Of a DNA stretch of 64,000 nt, positions 56,964-64,000 are shown one piece after another. How positions within the stretch are numbered: the first letter of the stretch is position 1; every line of letters starts with the position of its first letter. Below the pieces are notes generated by a model that had not been told where the DNA came from, ran no database searches, and saw nothing but the letters and a program-made list of their open reading frames with translations. Both the position numbers and the translations under genes were made by a program. Origin of the DNA: Sulfurospirillum cavolei (lineage in GTDB: Bacteria > Campylobacterota > Campylobacteria > Campylobacterales > Sulfurospirillaceae); NCBI RefSeq assembly GCF_001548055.1, contig NZ_AP014724.1, forward strand, positions 2,542,001-2,606,000, read 5' to 3'.

Positions 56964-58535
56964 TTAATTTGGGTGTTTACGTATGAATCCGCCGGCTTCG
57001 ATTTTCTCTTTTAACACACGTTTTAGGACTTTTCCCGTCGCATTTTTAGGAAGCTCTTCTACGAAATAGATCTGTTTTGGGAGTTTAAAATTTGCCAAAT
57101 GCGTTTTCAAATAAGCACGTAATTCATTCTCTTTTAAGCTTATACCGTCTTTAGGCTGAATAAAAGCAATGACCTCTTCGTCTTTGGTTTCATCTTTCAG
57201 TCCGATAACCGCGACGGCATCCACGCCTTCAAATTTGTAAATTAATTCTTCGATTTCTCTTGGATAAATATTGATTCCTTTGGAGATAATCAAATCTTTT
57301 TTACGATCGACGATGTAAATAAATCCGTCATCGTCCTTTTTACCCAAATCACCCGTTAAAAGCCATCCGTTCATAATCGTTTCGTCGGTGGCGTCGGGAT
57401 GATTCAAGTAGCCTTGCATAACGCAATCGCCTTTGACCATAATCTCGCCGACCGTGCCGTTTTTCACTTCTAAGCGCTCTTCGTTGACGATTTTTACATC
57501 ATAACTCGGAAGCGGCAAACCGACTGAAAGCGGCTTTTGACGATCCAAACGATTGACACACACCGCAGGCGAGCACTCGCTGAGTCCGTAACCCTCCAAA
57601 AGTTTTGCTTTTTTAAATTTAGCGTTAAACTCGTTGAGCGACTGTTCGCTTAACGGGGCACTTCCCGAGATAAAAATACGTACTTTATTAAACCACATAA
57701 AATACCACGGAATTTTTGCCTTTAAAAGCGCGTTGTAAAGGGTAGGTACGCCTAAGAAAATGGTCACTTGTTTGAGCAAGGTTTGTTTTAAAACTTTAGC
57801 AAACGGAAAAACGGAGCGGACGATCACGATCGAAGAACATGTATACATCGGCAAAAGAACCATGATGGAAAGCGTAAATGAGTGAAACATCGGTAAAAAG
57901 ACGATAAAACGATCTTTATCGGTAATCTGAAACGACTCCGCTCCGCCGATCGCGTTGGAGAAAATATTGCGGTACGAGAGTTGTGCACCTTTGGGTTTTC
58001 CCGTTGTGCCCGAAGTATAGACGATACACGCGATATTGTCCAAAACGGGTCGCTTGGAAAAACGCTCCAATGCTTCCAAAGAGCTATCGATTTCCGCAAA
58101 GCTGTAATTACGCTCGTCCAAACCGTCGTTTTTATCGGTCCAAACGATTTTCTGGATCTTCGTCGTATCCAAAAGGGTTTGCGTCTCTTTGGCATACGCC
58201 GAAGAACACACCAGCATTTTCGCACCGCAATCGTTTAAGATGTACTCGAACTCTTCTTTTTTCAAAAATGTGTTGAGCGGAACGGCGATCGCACCGATTT
58301 TGGTAATCGCAAAGAGTGCGATGAGAAAATCCTCAGAGTTGCCGACGATCATGGCAACTCTGTCTTGGTGCTGAATACCGCTAAATTCTAAAAAGCGCGA
58401 AAACGTATCGATGCTTTGTTTGAGCTTCAGGTACGAAATTTTGTGATCTTCGATAAAAATAGCCGTTTTTTTAGGCGCATTTTTTGCATTCGCTTCGATA
58501 ATCTCGTAAAAATTTTGATACGTATACTGTAACAT
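56964..58535 (-). CDS. AMP-forming acyl-CoA synthetase (long-chain fatty acid type)
   Basis: A 523-residue adenylate-forming enzyme. It has YTSGTTGKPKGAQLSY (about 172), EGYGLSECSPAVCVN, TGDLGKKDDDGFIYIVDRKKD and the catalytic lysine in KNATGKVLKR near the C-terminus. It should activate a carboxylic acid, most likely a fatty acid, to its CoA ester. The FadL-like porin gene ends two bases upstream of its start, which supports a fatty-acid or hydrophobic substrate. Confidence 0.92.
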   Translation of the reverse strand: MLQYTYQNFYEIIEANAKNAPKKTAIFIEDHKISYLKLKQSIDTFSRFLEFSGIQHQDRVAMIVGNSEDFLIALFAITKIGAIAVPLNTFLKKEEFEYILNDCGAKMLVCSSAYAKETQTLLDTTKIQKIVWTDKNDGLDERNYSFAEIDSSLEALERFSKRPVLDNIACIVYTSGTTGKPKGAQLSYRNIFSNAIGGAESFQITDKDRFIVFLPMFHSFTLSIMVLLPMYTCSSIVIVRSVFPFAKVLKQTLLKQVTIFLGVPTLYNALLKAKIPWYFMWFNKVRIFISGSAPLSEQSLNEFNAKFKKAKLLEGYGLSECSPAVCVNRLDRQKPLSVGLPLPSYDVKIVNEERLEVKNGTVGEIMVKGDCVMQGYLNHPDATDETIMNGWLLTGDLGKKDDDGFIYIVDRKKDLIISKGINIYPREIEELIYKFEGVDAVAVIGLKDETKDEEVIAFIQPKDGISLKENELRAYLKTHLANFKLPKQIYFVEELPKNATGKVLKRVLKEKIEAGGFIRKHPN

Positions 58536-58537
58536 CG

Positions 58538-59779
58538 CTAAAACTTATACTTAAACGATGCCGTTAAAAGATGTGCGGAAGAATCGGTAAACGTTCCGTT
58601 GACCGTACCGTTTGAAACCGTTCTTTCTTCTTTATCGTCATACAAATAGGCCAAACCGACACTTGTTTTTTCATTGACTTTGTATTCAAAACCGATCGAA
58701 TAGAGCTTGGCATCGGAATCTGGAAGTTCAAATCCTAAAGTCGAATCGGGCGTCGGGCTTTTATCGATCGCAAAACCGAGCATCATTTTAAGATTATCGG
58801 TGCATTGATGCGTCACGCCGATACGATACGCATTGGCGTCTTTCCAATTTTTAGGCTTTGCCGTACCGAAAACCGCGTTGGTAATACTATCGCCGTAATC
58901 AAAATCCAACTCTTTATAGCTTGACCAATACGTTCGCTCAAAGACAAACTCGACCGTCGTTTTTTCATACGTATACGCCGTTGCCAACGCAAGCGATGCG
59001 GGAAGCGGAATTTCGACCGAAGCATTCGTACTAAAAGGAATGCGTGTCGCCATATCCGCAAGGGAATGCGTTAAAAGGTATCGGCTAATGTAACCGCTTG
59101 CATCGCCTTTAACCGTTAAGTCGACTTTAGAGCGATACGTTGCGGCAAAAGTGAGATCTTGAATCGGTTTATAACTCAATGCTAAATTGTAACCGAAGTC
59201 AATCGAATCTCCCGTTAATTCTTGCGAATATACGGGATTTTGGATTGCTGCAACCTTACCGTCGGTGTAAACACCCCTTAATCCAAAACCGAGTGCAAAC
59301 TGATCGTTCACTTTATAGCTTGCCGTCGGATTAATTTCGATGACTTTGAGCGTAAACTCTTCGGCACTGCGCATCTGGTAAGCTTCATTCCAACGTTTCG
59401 ACAACCCTGCCGGTGCCGTGATGGAAAGACCGTAACGCCAATTACCGACGCTTGGGGAGACATAATGCAAGTTAGGCATTAAAAAATTTTCTTCTTTCGA
59501 ATCGCCGTCCGCATTGCCGCTTGGCGTCGTTGATGCGGCATCATAGTTGACTTGCGGCAAATTAATATAGGTTAATGCAACTTCGCTGTAAGCACCTTGT
59601 GCCATAAACGCCATATTAGCGGGGTTATAATAACTCGCATCCGCACCGTTTGCGCTAGCAACGTATGCCGCGCTCAAAGAGACGGAATTGAGTGATTGCT
59701 CGGGAATGCGGTATCCGGAAGCAAGAAGGCTCGCCGCACAAAGGCTTAGAGTCGTAGCGATTCGTAAAGAGTGTATCAT
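58538..59779 (-). CDS. FadL/OmpP1-family outer-membrane channel
   Basis: 413 residues with a signal peptide (about 1-20, cut after LLASG), followed by the N-terminal hatch [19 protein letters not shown] and [15 protein letters not shown], the classic FadL pattern. About 14 beta-strands follow, and the protein ends in a terminal Phe (ASFKYKF) as usual for outer-membrane proteins. It should import long-chain fatty acids or other hydrophobic compounds. It overlaps the endonuclease gene (ATGA) and precedes the acyl-CoA synthetase. Confidence 0.93.
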   Translation of the reverse strand: MIHSLRIATTLSLCAASLLASGYRIPEQSLNSVSLSAAYVASANGADASYYNPANMAFMAQGAYSEVALTYINLPQVNYDAASTTPSGNADGDSKEENFLMPNLHYVSPSVGNWRYGLSITAPAGLSKRWNEAYQMRSAEEFTLKVIEINPTASYKVNDQFALGFGLRGVYTDGKVAAIQNPVYSQELTGDSIDFGYNLALSYKPIQDLTFAATYRSKVDLTVKGDASGYISRYLLTHSLADMATRIPFSTNASVEIPLPASLALATAYTYEKTTVEFVFERTYWSSYKELDFDYGDSITNAVFGTAKPKNWKDANAYRIGVTHQCTDNLKMMLGFAIDKSPTPDSTLGFELPDSDAKLYSIGFEYKVNEKTSVGLAYLYDDKEERTVSNGTVNGTFTDSSAHLLTASFKYKF

Positions 59780-60639
59780 GCATGTTCCTTAAGAGGTGAT
59801 TTCATTAGACGATAAAGCATAGCAATTTCGTTTTCCCAAAGCGATTCGTCAATGGTTTCAAGTACCAAAGGTATATCATCCATCCGCGGATCGTTCATGA
59901 TAAACGCAAAGGGATCGAGTCCCAATTTACCCTTACCGAGACTCTCATGGCGATCGACGCGCGTCCCAAGATCGGGCTTGGAATCGTTGAGATGCATTCC
60001 TTTGAGGTACTTAAATCCGACGATTGTATCAAATTTTTCCATCGTTTCGCTATAGCACTCCTCGGTTCGGATATCGTAACCCGACGTAAAAAGATGACAT
60101 GTATCGATGCAAACCCCGACACGCTCTTTGTCGATCGAATGTTCCATCAAATAGCCCAAGTGTTCCATTTTGTAACCTAGATTGCTACCTTGACCCGCCG
60201 TATTTTCTACAACCAGCGTGACGGACTCGCTTTGGCGCAATACGTTGTTCATCGCGGCACTGATGTATTCCAAACAGGCTTCTTCACTGATTTGTTTTAA
60301 ATGGCTACCGGGATGAAAATTGAGCTTGTCAAGACCCAAAGCTTCGCATCGCTTGACTTCGTCCAAAAACGCCTGCAACGATTTTTCACGCGCTTCACGT
60401 TCGGGATGACCGAGATTGATTAAATAGCTATCGTGAGGCAAGACGTATTTGGGTAAAATCTCCGCCTTGTCCAATTCGTTTTTAAACCGCAAAATCTCTT
60501 CTTTTGATAAGGCTTTACCTTCCCATTGGCGTTGATTTTTCGTAAAAAGGGCAAAGGCTTTCGCATGGATCGCTTTAGCGTTAATCGGTGCGTTAAAAAC
60601 CCCGCCGCTGGCACTGACATGTGCACCGACGTATTTCAT
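59776..60639 (-). CDS. nfo: Endonuclease IV (AP endonuclease)
   Basis: 287 residues from the ATG at 60639, where [13 protein letters not shown] begins and AAAGGA stands upstream; the frame extends 42 codons further without support. It is a TIM-barrel enzyme that cuts DNA at abasic sites, with three zinc ions. The metal-ligand segments are [39 protein letters not shown] and LETIDES. It lies ten bases after the lipoprotein gene. Confidence 0.96.
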   Translation of the reverse strand: MKYVGAHVSASGGVFNAPINAKAIHAKAFALFTKNQRQWEGKALSKEEILRFKNELDKAEILPKYVLPHDSYLINLGHPEREAREKSLQAFLDEVKRCEALGLDKLNFHPGSHLKQISEEACLEYISAAMNNVLRQSESVTLVVENTAGQGSNLGYKMEHLGYLMEHSIDKERVGVCIDTCHLFTSGYDIRTEECYSETMEKFDTIVGFKYLKGMHLNDSKPDLGTRVDRHESLGKGKLGLDPFAFIMNDPRMDDIPLVLETIDESLWENEIAMLYRLMKSPLKEHA

Positions 60640-60649
60640 TGAAATTCCT

Positions 60650-61132
60650 TTAAGGTAGTGGTTTGAGGCGAAACAAAACGCCGTTTTTCGTATCTTTAAA
60701 CAGTACGGAATCGTGATCGACCGCATAAAAAATATCCGCCGAATCGAGTTTAAGGGATTGTTCAAAGCCCGAAGCGGTTTTTTTCAATTTTTCACCGTGG
60801 TAAATCGGTTCTTTATTGAGCAGTTCTTGCATCAATTCTGCGTAATGTTCTTGCATAAAAAACTGTCGGTTGAATGCCACTTTATCGAGGCATTTTCCCT
60901 CTAAACAGATATACTCTCCCATCATTTCCAGATGAAACAACACGTTACCTGCCGCAAAAATTTGAACGCTCGTATAATGAGGACCTTTGTTCACAAAGCC
61001 CGTATCGGAAAGTGCAATCGAAGGGTTTTTGACGGTGATCACGTACGCTTGGGAACTCTCAATCTCTTTTTTCACGGCACAACCGCTTAGGATCAACGCC
61101 GTCGCAACAATGATTGTCCACAGCCGTTTCAT
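60650..61132 (-). CDS. Lipoprotein of unknown function
   Basis: About 160 residues from the ATG at 61132, which overlaps the stop of the Fur-family gene (ATGA). A lipobox LSGC puts the lipidated cysteine at position 18. The mature part has two further cysteines close together ([11 protein letters not shown]), perhaps a disulfide. No other motif is known to me. Being directly behind a Fur-family regulator, it may be under metal control. Confidence 0.8.
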   Translation of the reverse strand: MKRLWTIIVATALILSGCAVKKEIESSQAYVITVKNPSIALSDTGFVNKGPHYTSVQIFAAGNVLFHLEMMGEYICLEGKCLDKVAFNRQFFMQEHYAELMQELLNKEPIYHGEKLKKTASGFEQSLKLDSADIFYAVDHDSVLFKDTKNGVLFRLKPLP

Positions 61133-61500
61133 TGATGACACTCCTTGCACAAACCTTTCAAAACGATACTTTTCACTTCCCCTTCAACCTTGCCCAAATC
61201 AACCTCCATACATGTAATTTGATGACAGTGCTCGCAAATAAAATGTGCGTGTGTCGTACCGGAGAGCTCAAAATACCATTTACGATCGTCCGATTCAAAC
61301 TTATGCACGATGCCCGCTTCTTCAAACAAAGCGATATTGCGATAAAACGTCGCTTTATCCATCGAAGCGTTCATTTTATCTTTGATTTGTTCGTAGCTAA
61401 GCGGATGCGACGCCCTCTTCAGCACTTCCAAAATCAAAGAGCGCGCGGTCGTCAATTTGATATTGTGCTCTTTACAAAGCGTTTGTATCTGCTCATTCAT
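61129..61500 (-). CDS. Fur-family metalloregulator, possibly Zur
   Basis: 123 residues from the ATG at 61500; a TTG two codons upstream is the alternative. It has a winged helix with LTTARSLILEVLKRA and the recognition part MDKATFYRNIALFEEAGIVHKF. Then come a dimer domain with THAHFICEHCHQITCMEVD and a C-terminal CKECHQ, whose two Cys-x-x-Cys pairs form the structural zinc site. It is divergent from znuACB, so zinc sensing is the likeliest role, but Fur-type repressors for iron or peroxide cannot be excluded from sequence. Confidence 0.85.
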   Translation of the reverse strand: MNEQIQTLCKEHNIKLTTARSLILEVLKRASHPLSYEQIKDKMNASMDKATFYRNIALFEEAGIVHKFESDDRKWYFELSGTTHAHFICEHCHQITCMEVDLGKVEGEVKSIVLKGLCKECHQ

Positions 61501-61540
61501 CTTCAACTCGCTTACATGTAAAAATTATCTTGAATGGTAT

Positions 61541-61555
61541 CTAATTTTTAATTAG
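61541..61555. promoter_or_regulatory. AT-rich dyad between fur-family gene and znuA (candidate operator)
   Basis: CTAATT-TTT-AATTAG is a perfect 6-bp dyad with a 3-base centre, of the size and AT content of Fur/Zur operators. It overlaps TAGAAT (61553-61558), a -10-like box for znuA. On the other strand it lies upstream of an AAGATAAT box that could drive the regulator gene. One site could therefore control both divergent units. Confidence 0.5.
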
Positions 61556-61561
61556 AATTTT

Positions 61562-61681
61562 TGGAGTGCTTCTTTGGAAGACAATCTTAGCAGAAGAGCT
61601 CCAACACCGTTTAGCGCAGAGCGTTAAGTCACGACTAAGTTGCAAAAGACTAAGATTCCACAAATTTATGCAACTTAGTCG
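61562..61681 (+). promoter_or_regulatory. Structured 5' leader of znuA
   Basis: Two inverted repeats stand in the predicted leader. The first is imperfect (61562-61573 with 61592-61603, 10 of 12 paired). The second is a perfect 13-bp repeat (61632-61644 with 61669-61681) ending four bases before the AAGG ribosome site of znuA. GACTAAG occurs twice (61633-61639 and 61648-61654), and both copies are complementary to the right arm, so alternative pairings are possible. No known riboswitch class is recognised. Confidence 0.5.
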
Positions 61682-61694
61682 CAAAGGATCTCTT

Positions 61695-62579
61695 ATGAAA
61701 CGTTTTCTATTTCTATTCGTCCTCTTCTTAGGTTCGCTTTTATGCGCCAAACCGACCGTTACGGTCAGCATTGTCCCTCAAAAGTACTTTGTCGAACAAA
61801 TCGCCAAAGATTTTTTAAACGTGAACGTGATGGTCACTCCGGGCTCAAGCCCTCATACTTACGAGCCGAAACCTTCTCAAATGAAAGAGTTGGCACAATC
61901 GGACGCTTATTTTAGTATCGGCGACGGTTTTGAAAAAGCATGGCTTCCGAAGTTCAAAAGTAGCAATCCGAAGTTGATGATGGTCGATACGGTTAAAGGT
62001 ATCGAAAAAATTCCGATGGCGGAACATCACCACGAAGACGAAGGCAAAGAACATAAAGGTCATGCGCATCACGACCATGATCACGAGCAGGGCGAACTCG
62101 ATCCGCACGTTTGGCTTGATCCGATTTTGGTCAAAACCCAAGCACACACTATCTATGAAGCTTTGGTAACGCTTTATCCCGAACAAAAAGCACTCTTTGC
62201 TCAAAACTATGAAGCCTTCATGACATCGCTCGATGCGTTAGACGTTTCCATTCAACAGACCCTTGCCGATGTTAAAAATCGCAAATTTATCGTTTTCCAT
62301 CCTTCTTTCGGTTATTTTGCCAAACATTACGGCTTAGAGCAAATCCCCGTTGAAGTCAGCGGTAAAGAACCAAAACCGGCAGAACTTGCTAAAATTATCG
62401 ACGAAGCAAAAGAAGAAGGTGCCAAAGTCGTTTTCGTCTCTCCTCAATTTTCTAAAAAAAGTGCCGAAACGATTGCGAAACAGATCAACGGAAAAACTTT
62501 AACCATCGATCCTTTGGCGTACGAATGGAAAGAGAATATGCTCAGCGTTGCCAAAATCTTTCAATCAGAACTAAAATGA
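61695..62579 (+). CDS. znuA: Zinc ABC transporter substrate-binding protein
   Basis: 294 residues from the ATG at 61695 (signal peptide MKRFLFLFVLFLGSLLCA, AAAGGA upstream); the frame extends 43 codons upstream through the leader only by chance. It is a cluster A-I metal-binding protein with metal ligands in SSPHTYEP, DPHVWLDP and FHPSFGYFAKHYG. A His/Asp/Glu-rich loop (about residues 113-137; HHHEDEGKEHKGHAHHDHDH) is typical of zinc and not manganese binding. It captures zinc in the periplasm for ZnuBC. Confidence 0.95.
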   Translation: MKRFLFLFVLFLGSLLCAKPTVTVSIVPQKYFVEQIAKDFLNVNVMVTPGSSPHTYEPKPSQMKELAQSDAYFSIGDGFEKAWLPKFKSSNPKLMMVDTVKGIEKIPMAEHHHEDEGKEHKGHAHHDHDHEQGELDPHVWLDPILVKTQAHTIYEALVTLYPEQKALFAQNYEAFMTSLDALDVSIQQTLADVKNRKFIVFHPSFGYFAKHYGLEQIPVEVSGKEPKPAELAKIIDEAKEEGAKVVFVSPQFSKKSAETIAKQINGKTLTIDPLAYEWKENMLSVAKIFQSELK

Positions 62580-62590
62580 TATAATGCTTT

Positions 62591-63352
62591 ATGCATTACG
62601 ACATCGAAATCAACAATCTTAGCTTTAATTATGAGGGTACGGACGTATTGGAGGGAATCAACCTCCGATACGCCAAAGAAGAGTTCTTGGCAATCATCGG
62701 TCCTAACGGCGGCGGAAAAAGCACGCTTTTAAAATTGATGATCGGCCTTTTAGAACCTTCGTGCGGCGAAGTGCTTCTCTTTGGACAAAAACCCTTACAT
62801 GTAAGTTCTCAAATAGCCTATGTTCCGCAAGATACGATGGCAAACAAGGATTTCCCGATCAGCGTTTTAGACGTTGTTTTAATGGGCAGGCTCTCTCCTA
62901 AGAGTACCGGAAGGTATTCTAAAGAAGACAAACAAATCGCACGAAGCATGTTGGCACATGTCGGTATGAGCGATTTTGAAACCCATAAAATCCATGCGCT
63001 TTCCGGAGGTCAACGCCAGCGTGTTTTTATTGCACGTGCCCTTGCATGCGAAGCCAAAATCATCTTTTTAGACGAACCGACGGCGAGCATCGATACGGCA
63101 GGGCAAATCGCCGTTTTTGAGCTGCTTAAAGAACTCAACCGCACCATCGGCATCGTCTTGATTAGCCATGACGTCAACGTCGCGTTAAATTATGCAACCA
63201 AAGTAGCACATGTCAACAAAACGCTCTACATGCACGACGTTCCCAGCGCACACGATTTTAAACTTTTCCAAAACCAAAAAGCCCACGTATGCGACATCGA
63301 ACTGATTAGCGCGACACGATGCAACCACCTTCATCCAAAGCAAAACCTATGA
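62591..63352 (+). CDS. znuC: Zinc ABC transporter ATP-binding protein
   Basis: A 253-residue ABC ATPase. Walker A is GPNGGGKSTLL, the signature LSGGQRQRVFIARAL, Walker B IIFLDEPTASID and the switch histidine is in LISHDVN. It starts 12 bases after znuA and overlaps znuB by four bases (ATGA). A full TTACATGTAA palindrome lies inside the gene (62795-62804). Confidence 0.96.
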   Translation: MHYDIEINNLSFNYEGTDVLEGINLRYAKEEFLAIIGPNGGGKSTLLKLMIGLLEPSCGEVLLFGQKPLHVSSQIAYVPQDTMANKDFPISVLDVVLMGRLSPKSTGRYSKEDKQIARSMLAHVGMSDFETHKIHALSGGQRQRVFIARALACEAKIIFLDEPTASIDTAGQIAVFELLKELNRTIGIVLISHDVNVALNYATKVAHVNKTLYMHDVPSAHDFKLFQNQKAHVCDIELISATRCNHLHPKQNL

Positions 63353-64000
63353 GCGACATCCTTCACTTCGAATTTATGCAATACGCGCTTTACGCTTCAC
63401 TGATCGTAAGTTTTATCTGCGGCATTATCGGAACGTTGATCGTCATTAACCGTATGGTGTTTATTGCAGGAGGTATCGCGCACGGCTCTTACGGCGGAAT
63501 CGGATTGGCACTCTTTTTAGGCATATCGCCGCTTTTAGGCGCTTCGTTGTTTGCGCTGGGTTTAGGCGGCATTATGGCATACCTTACGCATCGAAACAAT
63601 ACGAGACTCGACTCTCTCATCGGCGTTTTATGGGCGTTCGGTATGGCATTCGGCATTATTATGACCGATTTGACGCCGGGGTACAACGTCGATTTAATGA
63701 GTTATCTTTTCGGGGCGATTTTATCGGTCTCTTTAGAAGATCTTTACGGTATGGGATCCATTCTAGCACTTGTTTTGGTGTTTGTTCTCGTTTTTTACCG
63801 CCAGTTGATCGCGATGAGTTTTGACGCCAAATTTGCAAAACTTCGCGGCGTCAATACCGAACTGCTTTATACTTTGCTGATCTTAATCGTCGCGCTTGGC
63901 GTCGTGATGAGTATTCGTGCGGTCGGACTGATCTTGGTCATTGCCCTCTTAACGATTCCGCCTTATATCGCCGAAAAATTTACCGCTTCGATTGCGGGGA
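63349..64000 (+). CDS. znuB: Zinc ABC transporter permease, 3' end outside the window
   Basis: The reading frame begins with the ATG overlapping the znuC stop and stays open to the right edge, giving 217 residues with about seven membrane helices. GGIAHGSYGGIGLALFLG and RAVGLILVIALLTIPPYIAEK are typical of the ZnuB/TroC permease family. It should form the channel for zinc delivered by ZnuA. Confidence 0.94.
   Translation, partial: MSDILHFEFMQYALYASLIVSFICGIIGTLIVINRMVFIAGGIAHGSYGGIGLALFLGISPLLGASLFALGLGGIMAYLTHRNNTRLDSLIGVLWAFGMAFGIIMTDLTPGYNVDLMSYLFGAILSVSLEDLYGMGSILALVLVFVLVFYRQLIAMSFDAKFAKLRGVNTELLYTLLILIVALGVVMSIRAVGLILVIALLTIPPYIAEKFTASIAG

Noticed and set aside
61566-61694. N-terminal extension of znuA
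   Set aside because: The extra residues precede a perfect signal peptide and are encoded by the inverted-repeat leader. ATG 61695 has a proper ribosome site.

Overview
The window is a dense bacterial chromosome segment (about 44% G+C by eye, almost no gap over 220 bp). It looks like a member of the Campylobacterota (Epsilonproteobacteria), most probably a Sulfurospirillum-like organism. The reasons are the block fabZ-lpxA-clpX-mreB-mreC-carB, the block rsmE-rpmE-rsmI-rlmB-(two unknowns)-aminotransferase-hom-yraN-trxA-trxB (which I recall in the same order in Campylobacter jejuni), a 14-gene complex I locus without NuoE/NuoF, and the flagellar gene pflA directly after nuoN. The genus is an inference; there is no rRNA here to settle it. 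No tRNA, rRNA, CRISPR array, insertion sequence or prophage was recognised, and no stretch over 300 bp lacks a gene.

Layout. 1-550: tail of an AT-rich gene of unknown function that looks foreign. 556-10322 (minus): queH, fabZ, lpxA, clpX, mreB, mreC, carB, a Sua5/YrdC-like gene and an unknown gene, covering queuosine, lipid A, fatty-acid, cell-shape and pyrimidine/arginine functions. 10536-13418 (plus): a 960-residue DUF748/AsmA-like envelope protein; bcp converges on it. 14051-17832 (plus): ilvE, an SPFH/prohibitin protein, hisIE and two DUF2393 membrane proteins. 17829-29939 (minus): housekeeping genes for purine, lysine and threonine synthesis, thioredoxin, rRNA modification and ribosomal protein L31. 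30021-34382: a divergent MoeA-like gene, a pair of 57-bp direct repeats, moaA, and a PAS protein with a chemoreceptor. 34458-38796: two unknown genes, mqnP (ubiA type), miaA and an aldehyde dehydrogenase.

38793-55052 (minus): pflA and the complete nuoA-N locus. At the nuoE/nuoF positions there is an 80-residue protein and a ~278-residue protein. The second resembles the C-terminal half of NuoG, so it looks like a NuoG-derived paralogue and not a NADH-oxidising NuoF. This is the most interesting observation in the window. 55134-61500 (minus): an AAA ATPase and a tightly overlapping string of Fur-family regulator, lipoprotein, endonuclease IV, FadL porin and acyl-CoA synthetase. 61695-64000 (plus): znuA-znuC-znuB zinc uptake, divergent from the Fur-family gene and preceded by an AT-rich dyad and a ~130-nt leader with two strong inverted repeats.

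A second theme is the palindrome TTACATGTAA and its half forms, which recur far more often than base composition predicts and in places build terminator-like hairpins. All sites, promoters and structures were found by eye; no folding or database search could be run.
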